From Escherichia ruysiae (GTDB lineage Bacteria > Pseudomonadota > Gammaproteobacteria > Enterobacterales > Enterobacteriaceae), in NCBI RefSeq assembly GCF_902498915.1, contig NZ_CABVLQ010000001.1: a DNA stretch of 64,000 bases. One strand, 5' to 3'. The position numbers and the translations under genes are program-made. How positions within the stretch are numbered: the stretch's first letter is position 1; every line of letters begins with the position of its first letter. Below the pieces are notes generated by a model. The model was not told the DNA's origin. It saw nothing but the letters and a program-made list of their open reading frames with translations, and made no database searches. Below are positions 45,297-53,130 of this stretch, piece after piece.

Positions 45297-45324
45297 AACC
45301 CGCCATCAAGCGGGTTTTGTTGTT
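45297..45324 (+). terminator. Terminator after the Q-like gene
   Basis: 7-bp stem AACCCGC / GCGGGTT with a 6-base loop followed by TTGTTGTT. Confidence 0.75.
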
Positions 45325-45456
45325 ATTATGGTGTGATATAAGAAACGACATTTAATATTGCCTTCAAAATAAATTTGTTTATATATTGTCGCGTATATTT
45401 TAAGTGAAGGTGAAATGTTCACATAAAATAAAAATACATAAATAAATTTACATAGC

Positions 45457-45487
45457 TTGACGCAAAGTGTTGTTGCGATTGGAATAT
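45457..45487 (+). promoter_or_regulatory. Putative late promoter pR'
   Basis: TTGACG followed at 17-20 bases by TGGAATATT. The -10 match is poor; the call depends on position between the Q-like gene and the late genes. Confidence 0.35.
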
Positions 45488-45507
45488 TAAATCGTATCAT
45501 CGAAAAC

Positions 45508-45560
45508 GGTTCTGAGGGGGAACTCTTCTTTGCTCGGTGATATCGCTCCCCTGAAGAACC
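45508..45560. repeat. Long imperfect inverted repeat before the tRNA genes
   Basis: GGTTCT-G-AGGGG ... CCCCT-GA-AGAACC, arms about 11 bases around a ~29-base loop, ending 3 bases before tRNA-Thr. It may be a late-leader structure or a processing hairpin for the tRNA precursor. Confidence 0.5.
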
Positions 45561-45563
45561 AAT

Positions 45564-45639
<76 letters not shown>

Positions 45640-45642
45640 TAT

Positions 45643-45717
<75 letters not shown>

Positions 45718-46493
45718 GCATTTAAAACAAGCCTTATTGTATTACGGCACTGGCGTATTTTTTTATTACGTGGGAGCAGGTTGTTTTGAAAAAGCATTCT
45801 GTTCTCTGGCTATGATTTGAGGCCGGGTGTAGCCTCAGTGCTAATTTTTTACGGCAGCAGAATGGTGCATTATCGGTGGAGATTTTGTATTTCCTGGCAG
45901 GGTCGGTGATGCATCATTTTGGTGTTGTAAAAGCACCACAGAGGCGCTCCTCAGTGCGAGGGTGGTTTAAAGAGTCGGTTTAGCGGGAAACCACAGTATC
46001 CATGCAGCACGGAATACTTCGGGAGGCACCCGACGCCTCGGTTTAATAACAATTAAAAAATTCATCCCTTGCATTGACCAACCGCCATATCTGGCGGTTT
46101 TTTTTATTCCTTTCTCAGGACAAAAAAAGACACGAGCATACAGGAATACTCGTGGGACAACGTCCTTTAGATAGCAATTTGCGAGAGGGTGAAAAGTAGC
46201 GCGGTCGTCGGATTAAGACCGCGGGACAAAGTCCATGAAGAATAATAAGTATTGGCCCCTTCTGGGGACATGTTCATACTACTAAGCTTCAGAAGTGGTT
46301 TAAATCATCAAATTAACCTTAATTTTCGATAAGTCTTATTTCATTTCTTTGCGCCACACCTGGCGCGCATCAAATAACGCCACGCAAAGGGCATCTGCGG
46401 ATGCCGGTGCTTTTGACGGGGTGTTTTTTACGGGCCGCTGGTGGCCATTTTTTGTTTCCATTACACAGCGCCCGCATCTGCGAGGTGGGGGTT
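45718..46493. other. Late leader between tRNA genes and holin
   Basis: 775 bases with no long gene. Visible: a 24-codon frame MHHFGVVKAPQRRSSV... at about 45909-45983, a strong terminator-like hairpin at 46081, two similar double-hairpin units (46132-46165 and 46201-46234), and GCGCCACACCTGGCGC near 46350. The equivalent stretch in Stx-type lambdoid phages is also long and untranslated. Confidence 0.6.
46081..46106 (+). terminator. Terminator-like hairpin in the late leader
   Basis: ACCGCC-ATATCT-GGCGGT followed by eight T (TTTTTTTTATT). Read-through to the holin must depend on Q-type antitermination if transcription starts upstream. Confidence 0.85.
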
Positions 46494-46709
46494 ATGAAAT
46501 CCATGGATAAGTTAACAACAGGTGTCGCCTATGGCACCTCCGCAGGCAGTGCTGGCTACTGGTTTTTACAGTTGCTCGATAGAGTCACGCCCTCACAGTG
46601 GGCAGCAATAGGTGTGCTGGGTAGTCTGGTGTTTGGCCTGTTGACGTATCTGACAAATCTTTATTTCAAGATTAAAGAAGATAAGCGTAAGGCTGCACGG
46701 GGAGAGTAA
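46494..46709 (+). CDS. Pinholin S (phage 21 type) with dual start
   Basis: 71 aa beginning MKSMDKLTTG. Two transmembrane segments (about 12-30 and 37-57) and a basic tail; close to the phage 21 S pinholin. Met1 and Met4 give the 71- and 68-residue forms, known in phage 21 as antiholin and pinholin. SD GAGGTGGGGG precedes. Triggers lysis by depolarising the membrane and releasing the SAR endolysin. Confidence 0.9.
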   Translation: MKSMDKLTTGVAYGTSAGSAGYWFLQLLDRVTPSQWAAIGVLGSLVFGLLTYLTNLYFKIKEDKRKAARGE

Positions 46710-46713
46710 TTCA

Positions 46714-47058
46714 ATGACTCAAAACTATGAACTGATTGTGAAAGGGATCCGCAATTTTGAGAATAAAGTTACGGTAACTTTAGCGTTACGGGACAAAAAA
46801 CGCTTTGACGGTGAAATTTTAGACCTGGACATCTCGCTGGACCGTGTTGAAGGTGCCGCGCTGGAGTTTTATGAGGCAGCAGCCAGAAGGAGCATCAGAC
46901 AGGTCTTCCTGGATGTTGCTGCAGGGTTATGTGAAGGGGATGAGCAGTCACCGGAAAAGCGCCCCATAATTTTAGAGGCGCAGGGTGTGTGGATAACCTA
47001 CAAAGGAAAACTGCCGGGAAGAATTACTGGTTCACTGAAGACTCCGCCGAAATGGTAA
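46714..47058 (+). CDS. YdfR-like protein (DUF1327)
   Basis: 114 aa (MTQNYELIVKGIRNFENKVT...). The first ~75 residues resemble YdfR of the Qin prophage; the C-terminus (EKRPIILEAQGVWITYKGKL) differs. It is inserted between holin and endolysin, starting 4 bases after the holin stop. Function unknown. Confidence 0.8.
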   Translation: MTQNYELIVKGIRNFENKVTVTLALRDKKRFDGEILDLDISLDRVEGAALEFYEAAARRSIRQVFLDVAAGLCEGDEQSPEKRPIILEAQGVWITYKGKLPGRITGSLKTPPKW

Positions 47059-47296
47059 TTTCACCAGCATATTTTTCTTCCAGTAATACCGCCAGCCACT
47101 TGAAAGAATTTTGTTGTTGCTGGGACCATTTGGGGTTGAGTGATTCAAGCTGGAGCGATGCCAGTGTTGGTTGCATTTGTTCCTTGGGAATTGAGAATGC
47201 CAGATATGAAAATGCGACAGTAAGGGCATTTACATCATCCCGAAGCTTGGAAATGCAGTCGAGCAACTCCTGTAGAGAAATGGTGCTATTGTCCAT
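47024..47296 (-). CDS. Small antisense-strand protein in the lysis cassette
   Basis: 90 aa from MDNSTISLQELLDCISKLRD, with SD AGAGAGGA upstream on the minus strand. Mostly helical and acidic; no assigned domain. Its 3' end overlaps the convergent ydfR-like gene by 35 bases. The strand is opposite to all late genes, so it likely has its own promoter and is expressed in the lysogen; similar frames occur at this place in other lambdoid lysis regions as far as I remember. Confidence 0.65.
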   Translation of the reverse strand: MDNSTISLQELLDCISKLRDDVNALTVAFSYLAFSIPKEQMQPTLASLQLESLNPKWSQQQQNSFKWLAVLLEEKYAGEITISAESSVNQ

Positions 47297-47401
47297 AAAC
47301 AATCCTCTCTATTGTATTTAACTATTCCTTGCCTGATTCAACAGGCCGGGACAGATAAACATATCCAGGGTTCAGAAACCGATAAATCCTGATAAATATC
47401 C

Positions 47402-47935
47402 ATGAACGCAAAAATCAGATACGGCCTGTCGGCTGCCGTTCTGGCACTGATTGCCGTCGGTGCGCCTGCGCCTGATATTCTCGACCAGTTTCTGGATGAA
47501 AAAGAAGGTAACCACACAACGGCATACCGCGATGGTTCCGGTATATGGACCATCTGTCGTGGTGCCACAATGGTGGATGGTAAGCCCGTCATACCGGGAA
47601 TGAGGCTGTCGAAGGAAAAATGCGACCAGGTTAACGCTATTGAACGTGATAAGGCGCTGGCATGGGTGGAGCGCAATATTAAAGTACCACTGACCGAACC
47701 ACAGAAAGCGGGTATAGCGTCATTTTGTCCCTATAACATTGGCCCCGGTAAGTGTTTCCCGTCGACGTTTTATAAGCGGCTGAATGCCGGTGATCGTAAG
47801 GGTGCATGCGAGGCGATTCGCTGGTGGATAAAAGATGGTGGGCGCGATTGCCGCATACGTTCAAATAACTGCTATGGACAGGTTATTCGTCGTGACCAGG
47901 AAAGCGCATTAGCCTGTTGGGGGATAGATCAGTGA
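47402..47935 (+). CDS. GH24 endolysin (YdfQ/R21-type lysozyme)
   Basis: 177-aa phage lysozyme closely matching YdfQ of Qin. The N-terminal weakly hydrophobic stretch (YGLSAAVLALIAVGAPAP) suggests a signal-anchor-release segment, fitting the pinholin. Catalytic triad E-8aa-D-5aa-T is visible in EGNHTTAYRDGSGIWT. Stop overlaps the Rz start (GTGA). Confidence 0.93.
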   Translation: MNAKIRYGLSAAVLALIAVGAPAPDILDQFLDEKEGNHTTAYRDGSGIWTICRGATMVDGKPVIPGMRLSKEKCDQVNAIERDKALAWVERNIKVPLTEPQKAGIASFCPYNIGPGKCFPSTFYKRLNAGDRKGACEAIRWWIKDGGRDCRIRSNNCYGQVIRRDQESALACWGIDQ

Positions 47936-48396
47936 GCAGAGTCGCCGCGATTATTTATGCTCTGGTTATCTGCATCATCGTCTGCCTGTCATGGGCTGTT
48001 AATCATTACCGTGATAACGCCACCGCCTACAAAGAGCAGCGCGACAAAAATGCCAGAGAACTGAAGCTGGCGAACGCGGCAATTACTGACATGCAGATGC
48101 GTCAGCGTGATGTTGCTGCGCTCGATGCAAAATACACGAAGGAGTTAGCTGATGCGAAAGCTGAAAATGATGCTCTGCGTGATGATGTTGCCGCTGGTCG
48201 TCGTCGGTTGCACATCAAAGCAGTCTGTCAGTCAGTGCGTGAAGCCACCACCGCCTCCGGCGTGGATAATGCAGCCTCCCCCCGACTGGCAGACACCGCT
48301 GAACGGGATTATTTCACCCTCCGGGAACGACTGGTAATGATGCAGGCCCAACTTGAAGGTGCTCAGCAATACATAACCGAACAGTGTTTAAAGTAA
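47932..48396 (+). CDS. Rz inner-membrane spanin
   Basis: 154 aa, GTG start overlapping the endolysin stop. N-terminal membrane anchor (VAAIIYALVICIIVCLSWAV) and a periplasmic coiled coil rich in Ala/Lys/Asp. Contains Rz1 in the +1 frame. Spanins fuse inner and outer membrane in the last step of lysis. Confidence 0.93.
   Translation: MSRVAAIIYALVICIIVCLSWAVNHYRDNATAYKEQRDKNARELKLANAAITDMQMRQRDVAALDAKYTKELADAKAENDALRDDVAAGRRRLHIKAVCQSVREATTASGVDNAASPRLADTAERDYFTLRERLVMMQAQLEGAQQYITEQCLK
48152..48337 (+). CDS. Rz1 outer-membrane spanin lipoprotein
   Basis: 61 aa, wholly inside Rz in another frame. Signal peptide with lipobox VVVGC, then a Pro-rich mature part (CVKPPPPPAWIMQPPPDW), as in lambda Rz1. 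Confidence 0.92.
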   Translation: MRKLKMMLCVMMLPLVVVGCTSKQSVSQCVKPPPPPAWIMQPPPDWQTPLNGIISPSGNDW

Positions 48397-48533
48397 AATC
48401 TTAACTACAATATGATTCATTTTGATGATTGTTTCATAAGGAACAGTGAAGTAAGATCTAAGAGGAGTTAAATTTTATACAGTATAATCATAATATTGCA
48501 GCAAGGTGGTTATAATTGAAAGAATATTTAGAT

Positions 48534-49991
48534 ATGAATACATCTCATGTAAGAGTTGTTACTCATATGTGTGGGTTCCTGGTTTGGCTCTATAGTCTTT
48601 CAATGTTGCCACCAATGGTTGTAGCATTGTTTTATAAAGAAAAAAGCCTATTCGTTTTCTTTATAACTTTCGTTATATTTTTTTGCATTGGTGGCGGAGC
48701 GTGGTATACAACTAAGAAATCTGGCATTCAATTACGTACCCGTGATGGGTTTATTATAATTGTAATGTTTTGGATTTTGTTTTCTGTTATTAGTGCATTC
48801 CCTTTATGGATTGACTCAGAACTTAATTTAACGTTCATTGATGCTCTGTTTGAAGGGGTTTCTGGAATAACAACAACAGGAGCAACTGTAATTGATGATG
48901 TTAGTTCATTACCTCGGGCATATTTGTACTATCGGTCACAGTTAAATTTTATAGGTGGTTTAGGAGTTATTGTTCTGGCGGTTGCTGTATTGCCATTATT
49001 GGGTATTGGTGGTGCAAAGCTTTATCAGTCAGAAATGCCGGGGCCATTTAAGGATGACAAACTCACTCCCCGCCTGGCCGATACGTCACGGACACTGTGG
49101 ATAACTTATTCTTTATTAGGTATTGCTTGTATTGTCTGTTATAGACTTGCAGGAATGCCTTTGTTTGATGCTATTTGTCACGGGATTTCCACAGTTTCGC
49201 TTGGTGGTTTCTCAACTCATAGCGAGAGTATCGGATATTTTAATAACTATTTGGTTGAGCTGGTGGCTGGTTCTTTTTCCCTGCTATCGGCTTTCAACTT
49301 CACTCTTTGGTATATTGTTATTAGCAGGAAAACGATAAAACCTTTAATCAGAGATATTGAACTTCGTTTCTTTCTGTTAATAGCCTTAGGGGTGATCATT
49401 GTTACCTCTTTCCAGGTCTGGCATATAGGTATGTATGACTTGCATGGAAGTTTTATTCATTCGTTTTTTCTTGCCAGCTCCATGCTCACTGATAATGGTT
49501 TAGCTACGCAGGATTATGCAAGCTGGCCCACGCACACGATAGTGTTTTTGCTGTTGTCAAGTTTCTTTGGGGGATGTATAGGTTCAACTTGTGGTGGAAT
49601 TAAGTCACTTCGATTTCTTATACTTTTCAAACAAAGCAAACACGAGATAAATCAGCTTTCTCATCCCAGAGCGTTGTTGAGTGTAAATGTAGGAGGGAAG
49701 ATAGTTACAGATCGTGTAATGAGGTCTGTATGGAGTTTCTTTTTTCTTTATACTCTCTTCACGGTGTTTTTTATACTGGTGTTAAATGGTATGGGATATG
49801 ATTTTCTTACATCATTTGCAACAGTGGCTGCATGTATTAATAATATGGGATTAGGTTTTGGGGCTACTGCATCGTCATTCGGAGTGCTTAATGACATTGC
49901 AAAATATTTAATGTGCATAGCTATGATTCTTGGTCGCCTTGAAATTTATCCTGTTATTATATTGTTTTCAGGTTTTTTTTGGCGCTCCTAA
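48534..49991 (+). CDS. trkG: Potassium uptake channel subunit TrkG
   Basis: 485-aa Trk/Ktr/HKT-family K+ translocating subunit, encoded by the Rac prophage in K-12 and nearly identical here. MNTSHVRVV start; an upstream TTG is not used. Four pore-loop filter motifs are visible, e.g. GITTTGAT, TVSLGGFST, SSMLTDNGLA and CINNMGLGF, between multiple membrane helices. Works with host TrkA/TrkE. It is a lysogenic cargo gene right of the lysis cassette and AT-rich. Confidence 0.97.
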   Translation: MNTSHVRVVTHMCGFLVWLYSLSMLPPMVVALFYKEKSLFVFFITFVIFFCIGGGAWYTTKKSGIQLRTRDGFIIIVMFWILFSVISAFPLWIDSELNLTFIDALFEGVSGITTTGATVIDDVSSLPRAYLYYRSQLNFIGGLGVIVLAVAVLPLLGIGGAKLYQSEMPGPFKDDKLTPRLADTSRTLWITYSLLGIACIVCYRLAGMPLFDAICHGISTVSLGGFSTHSESIGYFNNYLVELVAGSFSLLSAFNFTLWYIVISRKTIKPLIRDIELRFFLLIALGVIIVTSFQVWHIGMYDLHGSFIHSFFLASSMLTDNGLATQDYASWPTHTIVFLLLSSFFGGCIGSTCGGIKSLRFLILFKQSKHEINQLSHPRALLSVNVGGKIVTDRVMRSVWSFFFLYTLFTVFFILVLNGMGYDFLTSFATVAACINNMGLGFGATASSFGVLNDIAKYLMCIAMILGRLEIYPVIILFSGFFWRS

Positions 49992-50077
49992 TATATGGCT
50001 GATTTATAATTGTGAGTTTAATATTATGTTGACTCACTCATTGATCCAATACCTAACTTTACCAGCAACACCTCCGC

Positions 50078-50110
50078 CCCCAGTAGCACTGGCTGCTGGG
50101 GTGCGTTTTA
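50078..50110 (+). terminator. Hairpin after trkG
   Basis: 10-bp stem CCCCAGTAGC / GCTGCTGGGG (one G-T pair) with ACTG loop, followed by TGCGTTTTATT. Confidence 0.7.
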
Positions 50111-50128
50111 TTCATAAAGCAAGGATGT

Positions 50129-50920
50129 ATGAGCGAGAAATTAAAGATAGTCTATCGCCCATTACAAGAATTGTCACCGTATGCGCACAACGCCAGGACG
50201 CACAGCCCTGAGCAGGTGGCACAACTGGTAGAAAGTATTAAGCAATTCGGCTGGACTAATCCGGTGCTGATTGACGAAAAGGGCGAAATTATTGCGGGTC
50301 ACGGTCGTGTTATGGCGGCTGAAATGCTCAAAATGGATTCTGTTCCGGTCATTGTTCTGTCTGGCCTGACGGATGAGCAGAAAAAGGCGTACCGCCTGGC
50401 AGATAATCGCCTGCCGATGAATGCTGGCTGGGATGAAGATCTGTTGCGGATGGAGCTGTCGGACCTAATCAATGCTGATTTTGATGTCTCCCTGACAGGC
50501 TTCATCCCGACAGAAATTGATGAACTGTTGACGGATGTTTTGCCCGGTACAGGAAATGAGGAGGAGCCGTATACGACGAAAATTGATACGCCTGTTTATG
50601 AGCCGTCGGGCGGTAAACCGGATATCAGTGAACTGTACGACGATACGAAAACGCAGGAGCTGATCAGCCGGATACGTTTGGCTTCCCTTGAGCCTGATAT
50701 TGAGAAATTCCTCCTGTGTGCGGCAGAACGTCACACGGTGTTTAATTTCAGCAGAATTGCGGACTATTACGCTCACGCCCCCGCTGAAATTCAGTGTTTT
50801 TTCGAGGAGTCGGCGCTGGTGATCATTGATTATCAGCAGGCTATTGAAAATGGATTTGTCCGGATGACGCAGCGCATGGTGGAGATCATGCATGGTGGTG
50901 AGGAGGAGGAATATGCGTGA
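50129..50920 (+). CDS. ynaK: ParB/Srx-domain protein (full-length YnaK-like)
   Basis: 263 aa. N-terminal ParB-like nuclease domain (about 8-95): LSPYAHNARTHSPEQVAQLV, IIAGHGRVMAAEML (the GxxR phosphate box). The C-terminal half is unassigned. K-12 ynaK, as I recall, is a short version of the N-terminus. ParB-like proteins of this kind occur next to terminase genes and DNA-modification enzymes in phages; a nuclease or CTP/ATP-using role is possible. Stop overlaps the glycosyltransferase start. Confidence 0.82.
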   Translation: MSEKLKIVYRPLQELSPYAHNARTHSPEQVAQLVESIKQFGWTNPVLIDEKGEIIAGHGRVMAAEMLKMDSVPVIVLSGLTDEQKKAYRLADNRLPMNAGWDEDLLRMELSDLINADFDVSLTGFIPTEIDELLTDVLPGTGNEEEPYTTKIDTPVYEPSGGKPDISELYDDTKTQELISRIRLASLEPDIEKFLLCAAERHTVFNFSRIADYYAHAPAEIQCFFEESALVIIDYQQAIENGFVRMTQRMVEIMHGGEEEEYA

Positions 50921-51845
50921 TGATTTTTGCGCCTTTATTCTGACTCACGGGCGACCGGACAAAGTTCTGACTTACCGGACGTTGCGTCGTGCTGGCTATA
51001 CCGGGAAAATTTTTATCGTTGTTGATGATGAAGATAAGACACGGCATCAGTACATGGCTGAATTTGGTGAACAGGTGCTGGTGTTTTCCAAAGCCGATAT
51101 CGCCAGTCGTTTTGACGAAGCCGATAATTTCTGTGACCGCCGCTCAATTTTTTACGCCCGTAATGCCTGTTTCGACTTGGCAAAACTGGTCGGGTGTAAA
51201 TACTTCATTCAGCTCGATGATGATTATCACGAGTTCCAGTTTCGGGTGGATCGCAACTATGACCAGGCCTATTTTCCGATAAGGAAACTGGATGCGATCC
51301 TTTCTGAAATGCTGGCGTACTACGAATCAATACCTGCTCTTTCCATCGCTATGTCGCAGGGCGGGGATTTTCTTGGTGACAATGGCGGCCATGCTTCGTG
51401 GGTGAAACGCAAGGCAATGAACAGCTTTATCTGTTCGGTTGATCGACCGTTCTCATTCATGGGGCGCATTAACGAGGATGTGAATACGTACACGAATCTC
51501 GGTCGCTGTGGTGAATTGTTTATGACGATCGGTGCTGTCCAGTTAGGGCAGAAACAGACGCAGAAAAACAGCGGCGGAATGACCGAGCTGTATCTGGATT
51601 CCGGAACCTACGTTAAAAGTTTTTACTCCGTCATGTATGCGCCGTCGTGCGTAAAAATTTCACTGATGGGTGCCAGCCATAAACGCATTCACCATCAGGT
51701 CACCTGGAACAACGCTGCAGTAAAAATCCTTCACGAAAAATACAGGAAGAAGACACCCTGCATATCAATGGGGGTGACAAATGATTCCGTATTCGAAAGT
51801 CGAGTCTCTGGCAGCGTGCCGGATGACTGCACAACAAATCGCTGA
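50913..51845 (+). CDS. Putative phage glycosyltransferase (TAGT/GREB1-like)
   Basis: 310 aa from MRDDFCAFILTHGRP, SD GGAGGAGG. N-terminal nucleotide-sugar fold with FILTHGRPDK, IVVDDED and the metal-binding run FIQLDDDYHEF (Asp102-104), then a longer variable C-terminus with FSFMGRINEDVNTY. It resembles the TET/JBP-associated glycosyltransferase-like proteins described from phage genomes. Coupled with the ParB gene. A role in modifying phage DNA is inference; no base hydroxylase is seen in the window. Confidence 0.65.
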   Translation: MRDDFCAFILTHGRPDKVLTYRTLRRAGYTGKIFIVVDDEDKTRHQYMAEFGEQVLVFSKADIASRFDEADNFCDRRSIFYARNACFDLAKLVGCKYFIQLDDDYHEFQFRVDRNYDQAYFPIRKLDAILSEMLAYYESIPALSIAMSQGGDFLGDNGGHASWVKRKAMNSFICSVDRPFSFMGRINEDVNTYTNLGRCGELFMTIGAVQLGQKQTQKNSGGMTELYLDSGTYVKSFYSVMYAPSCVKISLMGASHKRIHHQVTWNNAAVKILHEKYRKKTPCISMGVTNDSVFESRVSGSVPDDCTTNR

Positions 51846-52032
51846 CGTTCTGGATGTTGATCTGAACCGACTGAAAGAAAATCGGGAAGCAATGACAGAT
51901 TTTTATGCGGCCATCCGTAAGGGCAGAGCGAAAGGTGAAGCCGAGTTACGAGCGGCATTGTTTAAGCTTGCCAGAAAAGGGGATGCCTTTGCTCTGCGCG
52001 AACTACTCAGGGTGGATAAAAATCAGGACTAA
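51781..52032 (+). CDS. Small HTH protein before the terminase
   Basis: 83 aa (MIPYSKVESLAACRMTAQQI...), overlapping the end of the glycosyltransferase frame by 65 bases and ending 3 bases before the terminase small-subunit ATG. A helix-turn-helix like AQQIADVLDVDLNRLKEN is visible. Possibly a packaging accessory. Function unknown. Confidence 0.7.
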   Translation: MIPYSKVESLAACRMTAQQIADVLDVDLNRLKENREAMTDFYAAIRKGRAKGEAELRAALFKLARKGDAFALRELLRVDKNQD

Positions 52033-52035
52033 CTG

Positions 52036-53130
52036 ATGAGCAGACCGGACTGGGGGGCGTTGCAGCAGGAGTATATTGCTGAATACACCCGCTCCGGTAT
52101 ATCTCCGGTGGCATGGTGTGAAGCAAGGGGACTGAATTACGCAACAGCCCGTCGTTACATCAAAAAAACTCCGAAAAATGCGCAGACAGAAATGCGCAAA
52201 ACTGCGCAAAAAAGTGCGCAGAAAAAATCTACGCAGACTGCACAAAAGCGGAACGAAAAATCTCAGGAAAAAAAGCCAGTATTCGATGCGGGCCTGAATG
52301 AGGGCGACGCGGAGGAATTTTCGTTCTGTCCCGATGAATTCGGCATTTCTGACCAGCAGGCTAAGTTTGCGATGCTTGTTGCTCAGGGTAAAAAGCCGAC
52401 AGAGGCGTACCGACTAGCCGGTTATGAGGGGCAAGGTGCGACAGCTAACAGCAACGCCAGTCGTATGCTTAGAAATGCCAGGGTTTTTCGCGCTATCAGC
52501 TACTTCCGCAATCAGTACCAGAAACGCTATACCGCAGACCTGGATTTACTAGTGAGTCAGTTGATGGCCATTGTCCTGGCCGACCCCAATCAGCTTGCAC
52601 AATTTCGCCGTGTTAACTGCCGTTATTGCTGGGGCGAGAATCATCTCTACCAGTGGCGCGATATAGCAGAATTCGACAAGGCAGCGGCGCAGGCTTCCAG
52701 AGATGGCAAACCCGAACCGGAATATGGAGGCCTCGGCTTTGTTGATAACGCCATACCCAATCCGGACTGCCCGAAGTGCTGCGGTGAGGGAACGGGACAG
52801 CTTTATATGGCTGATACCACTCTGCTTGATGGGGATGCGCGGCAATTATATGCAGGGGCAAAATTCGGAAAATTCGGCGTTGAGATCCTGCTGGAGGATA
52901 AGGCTGCCGCCCGGCGTGAATTGTTGCGTTTGCTTTCTGCTGGCGGGGCTTTATGTGCAGATAAGCGGCTACAGGAACTGGAAATTGAACGGCGCAGAAT
53001 GGAAAACCAGAAGCTGCGCAAAGAGATCGAAACGGTGGAAGATAATGAACATCCCCAGCCTGTGGCGATCAATATTAATGTGGTTGATGCCAGAGTAAGG
53101 AGTGATGAAGATGATCTCTCCGACGCTTAA
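52036..53130 (+). CDS. Terminase small subunit
   Basis: 364 aa. N-terminal HTH (GISPVAWCEARGLNYATARRYIK), a Lys/Gln-rich linker with repeats of the TAQK type (about 50-80), a Terminase_2-like DNA-binding domain (ISDQQAKFAMLVAQGKKPTE), a four-Cys zinc site (CRYCWGEN and CPKCCGEG), and a C-terminal coil. It recognises the pac site, often inside its own gene, and delivers DNA to the large subunit. Overlaps terL. Confidence 0.85.
   Translation: MSRPDWGALQQEYIAEYTRSGISPVAWCEARGLNYATARRYIKKTPKNAQTEMRKTAQKSAQKKSTQTAQKRNEKSQEKKPVFDAGLNEGDAEEFSFCPDEFGISDQQAKFAMLVAQGKKPTEAYRLAGYEGQGATANSNASRMLRNARVFRAISYFRNQYQKRYTADLDLLVSQLMAIVLADPNQLAQFRRVNCRYCWGENHLYQWRDIAEFDKAAAQASRDGKPEPEYGGLGFVDNAIPNPDCPKCCGEGTGQLYMADTTLLDGDARQLYAGAKFGKFGVEILLEDKAAARRELLRLLSAGGALCADKRLQELEIERRRMENQKLRKEIETVEDNEHPQPVAININVVDARVRSDEDDLSDA

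Larger units (their letters stand above)
45212..45563. other. Late promoter region downstream of the antiterminator
   Basis: About 350 AT-rich bases without a convincing gene. It holds the terminator just after the Q-like gene, a TTGACG at 45457-45462 that may be the -35 of the late promoter pR', and the inverted repeat GGTTCT...AGAACC (45508-45560) before the tRNA genes. Confidence 0.6.

Noticed and set aside
45306..45500. 64-codon minus-strand frame in the late promoter region
   Set aside because: AT-rich composition, no SD, and it overlaps the terminator and promoter elements.
46201..46234. Possible CRISPR-like repeat pair in the late leader
   Set aside because: Only two units, with structured unequal sequences and no spacers; they are hairpins, not CRISPR repeats.
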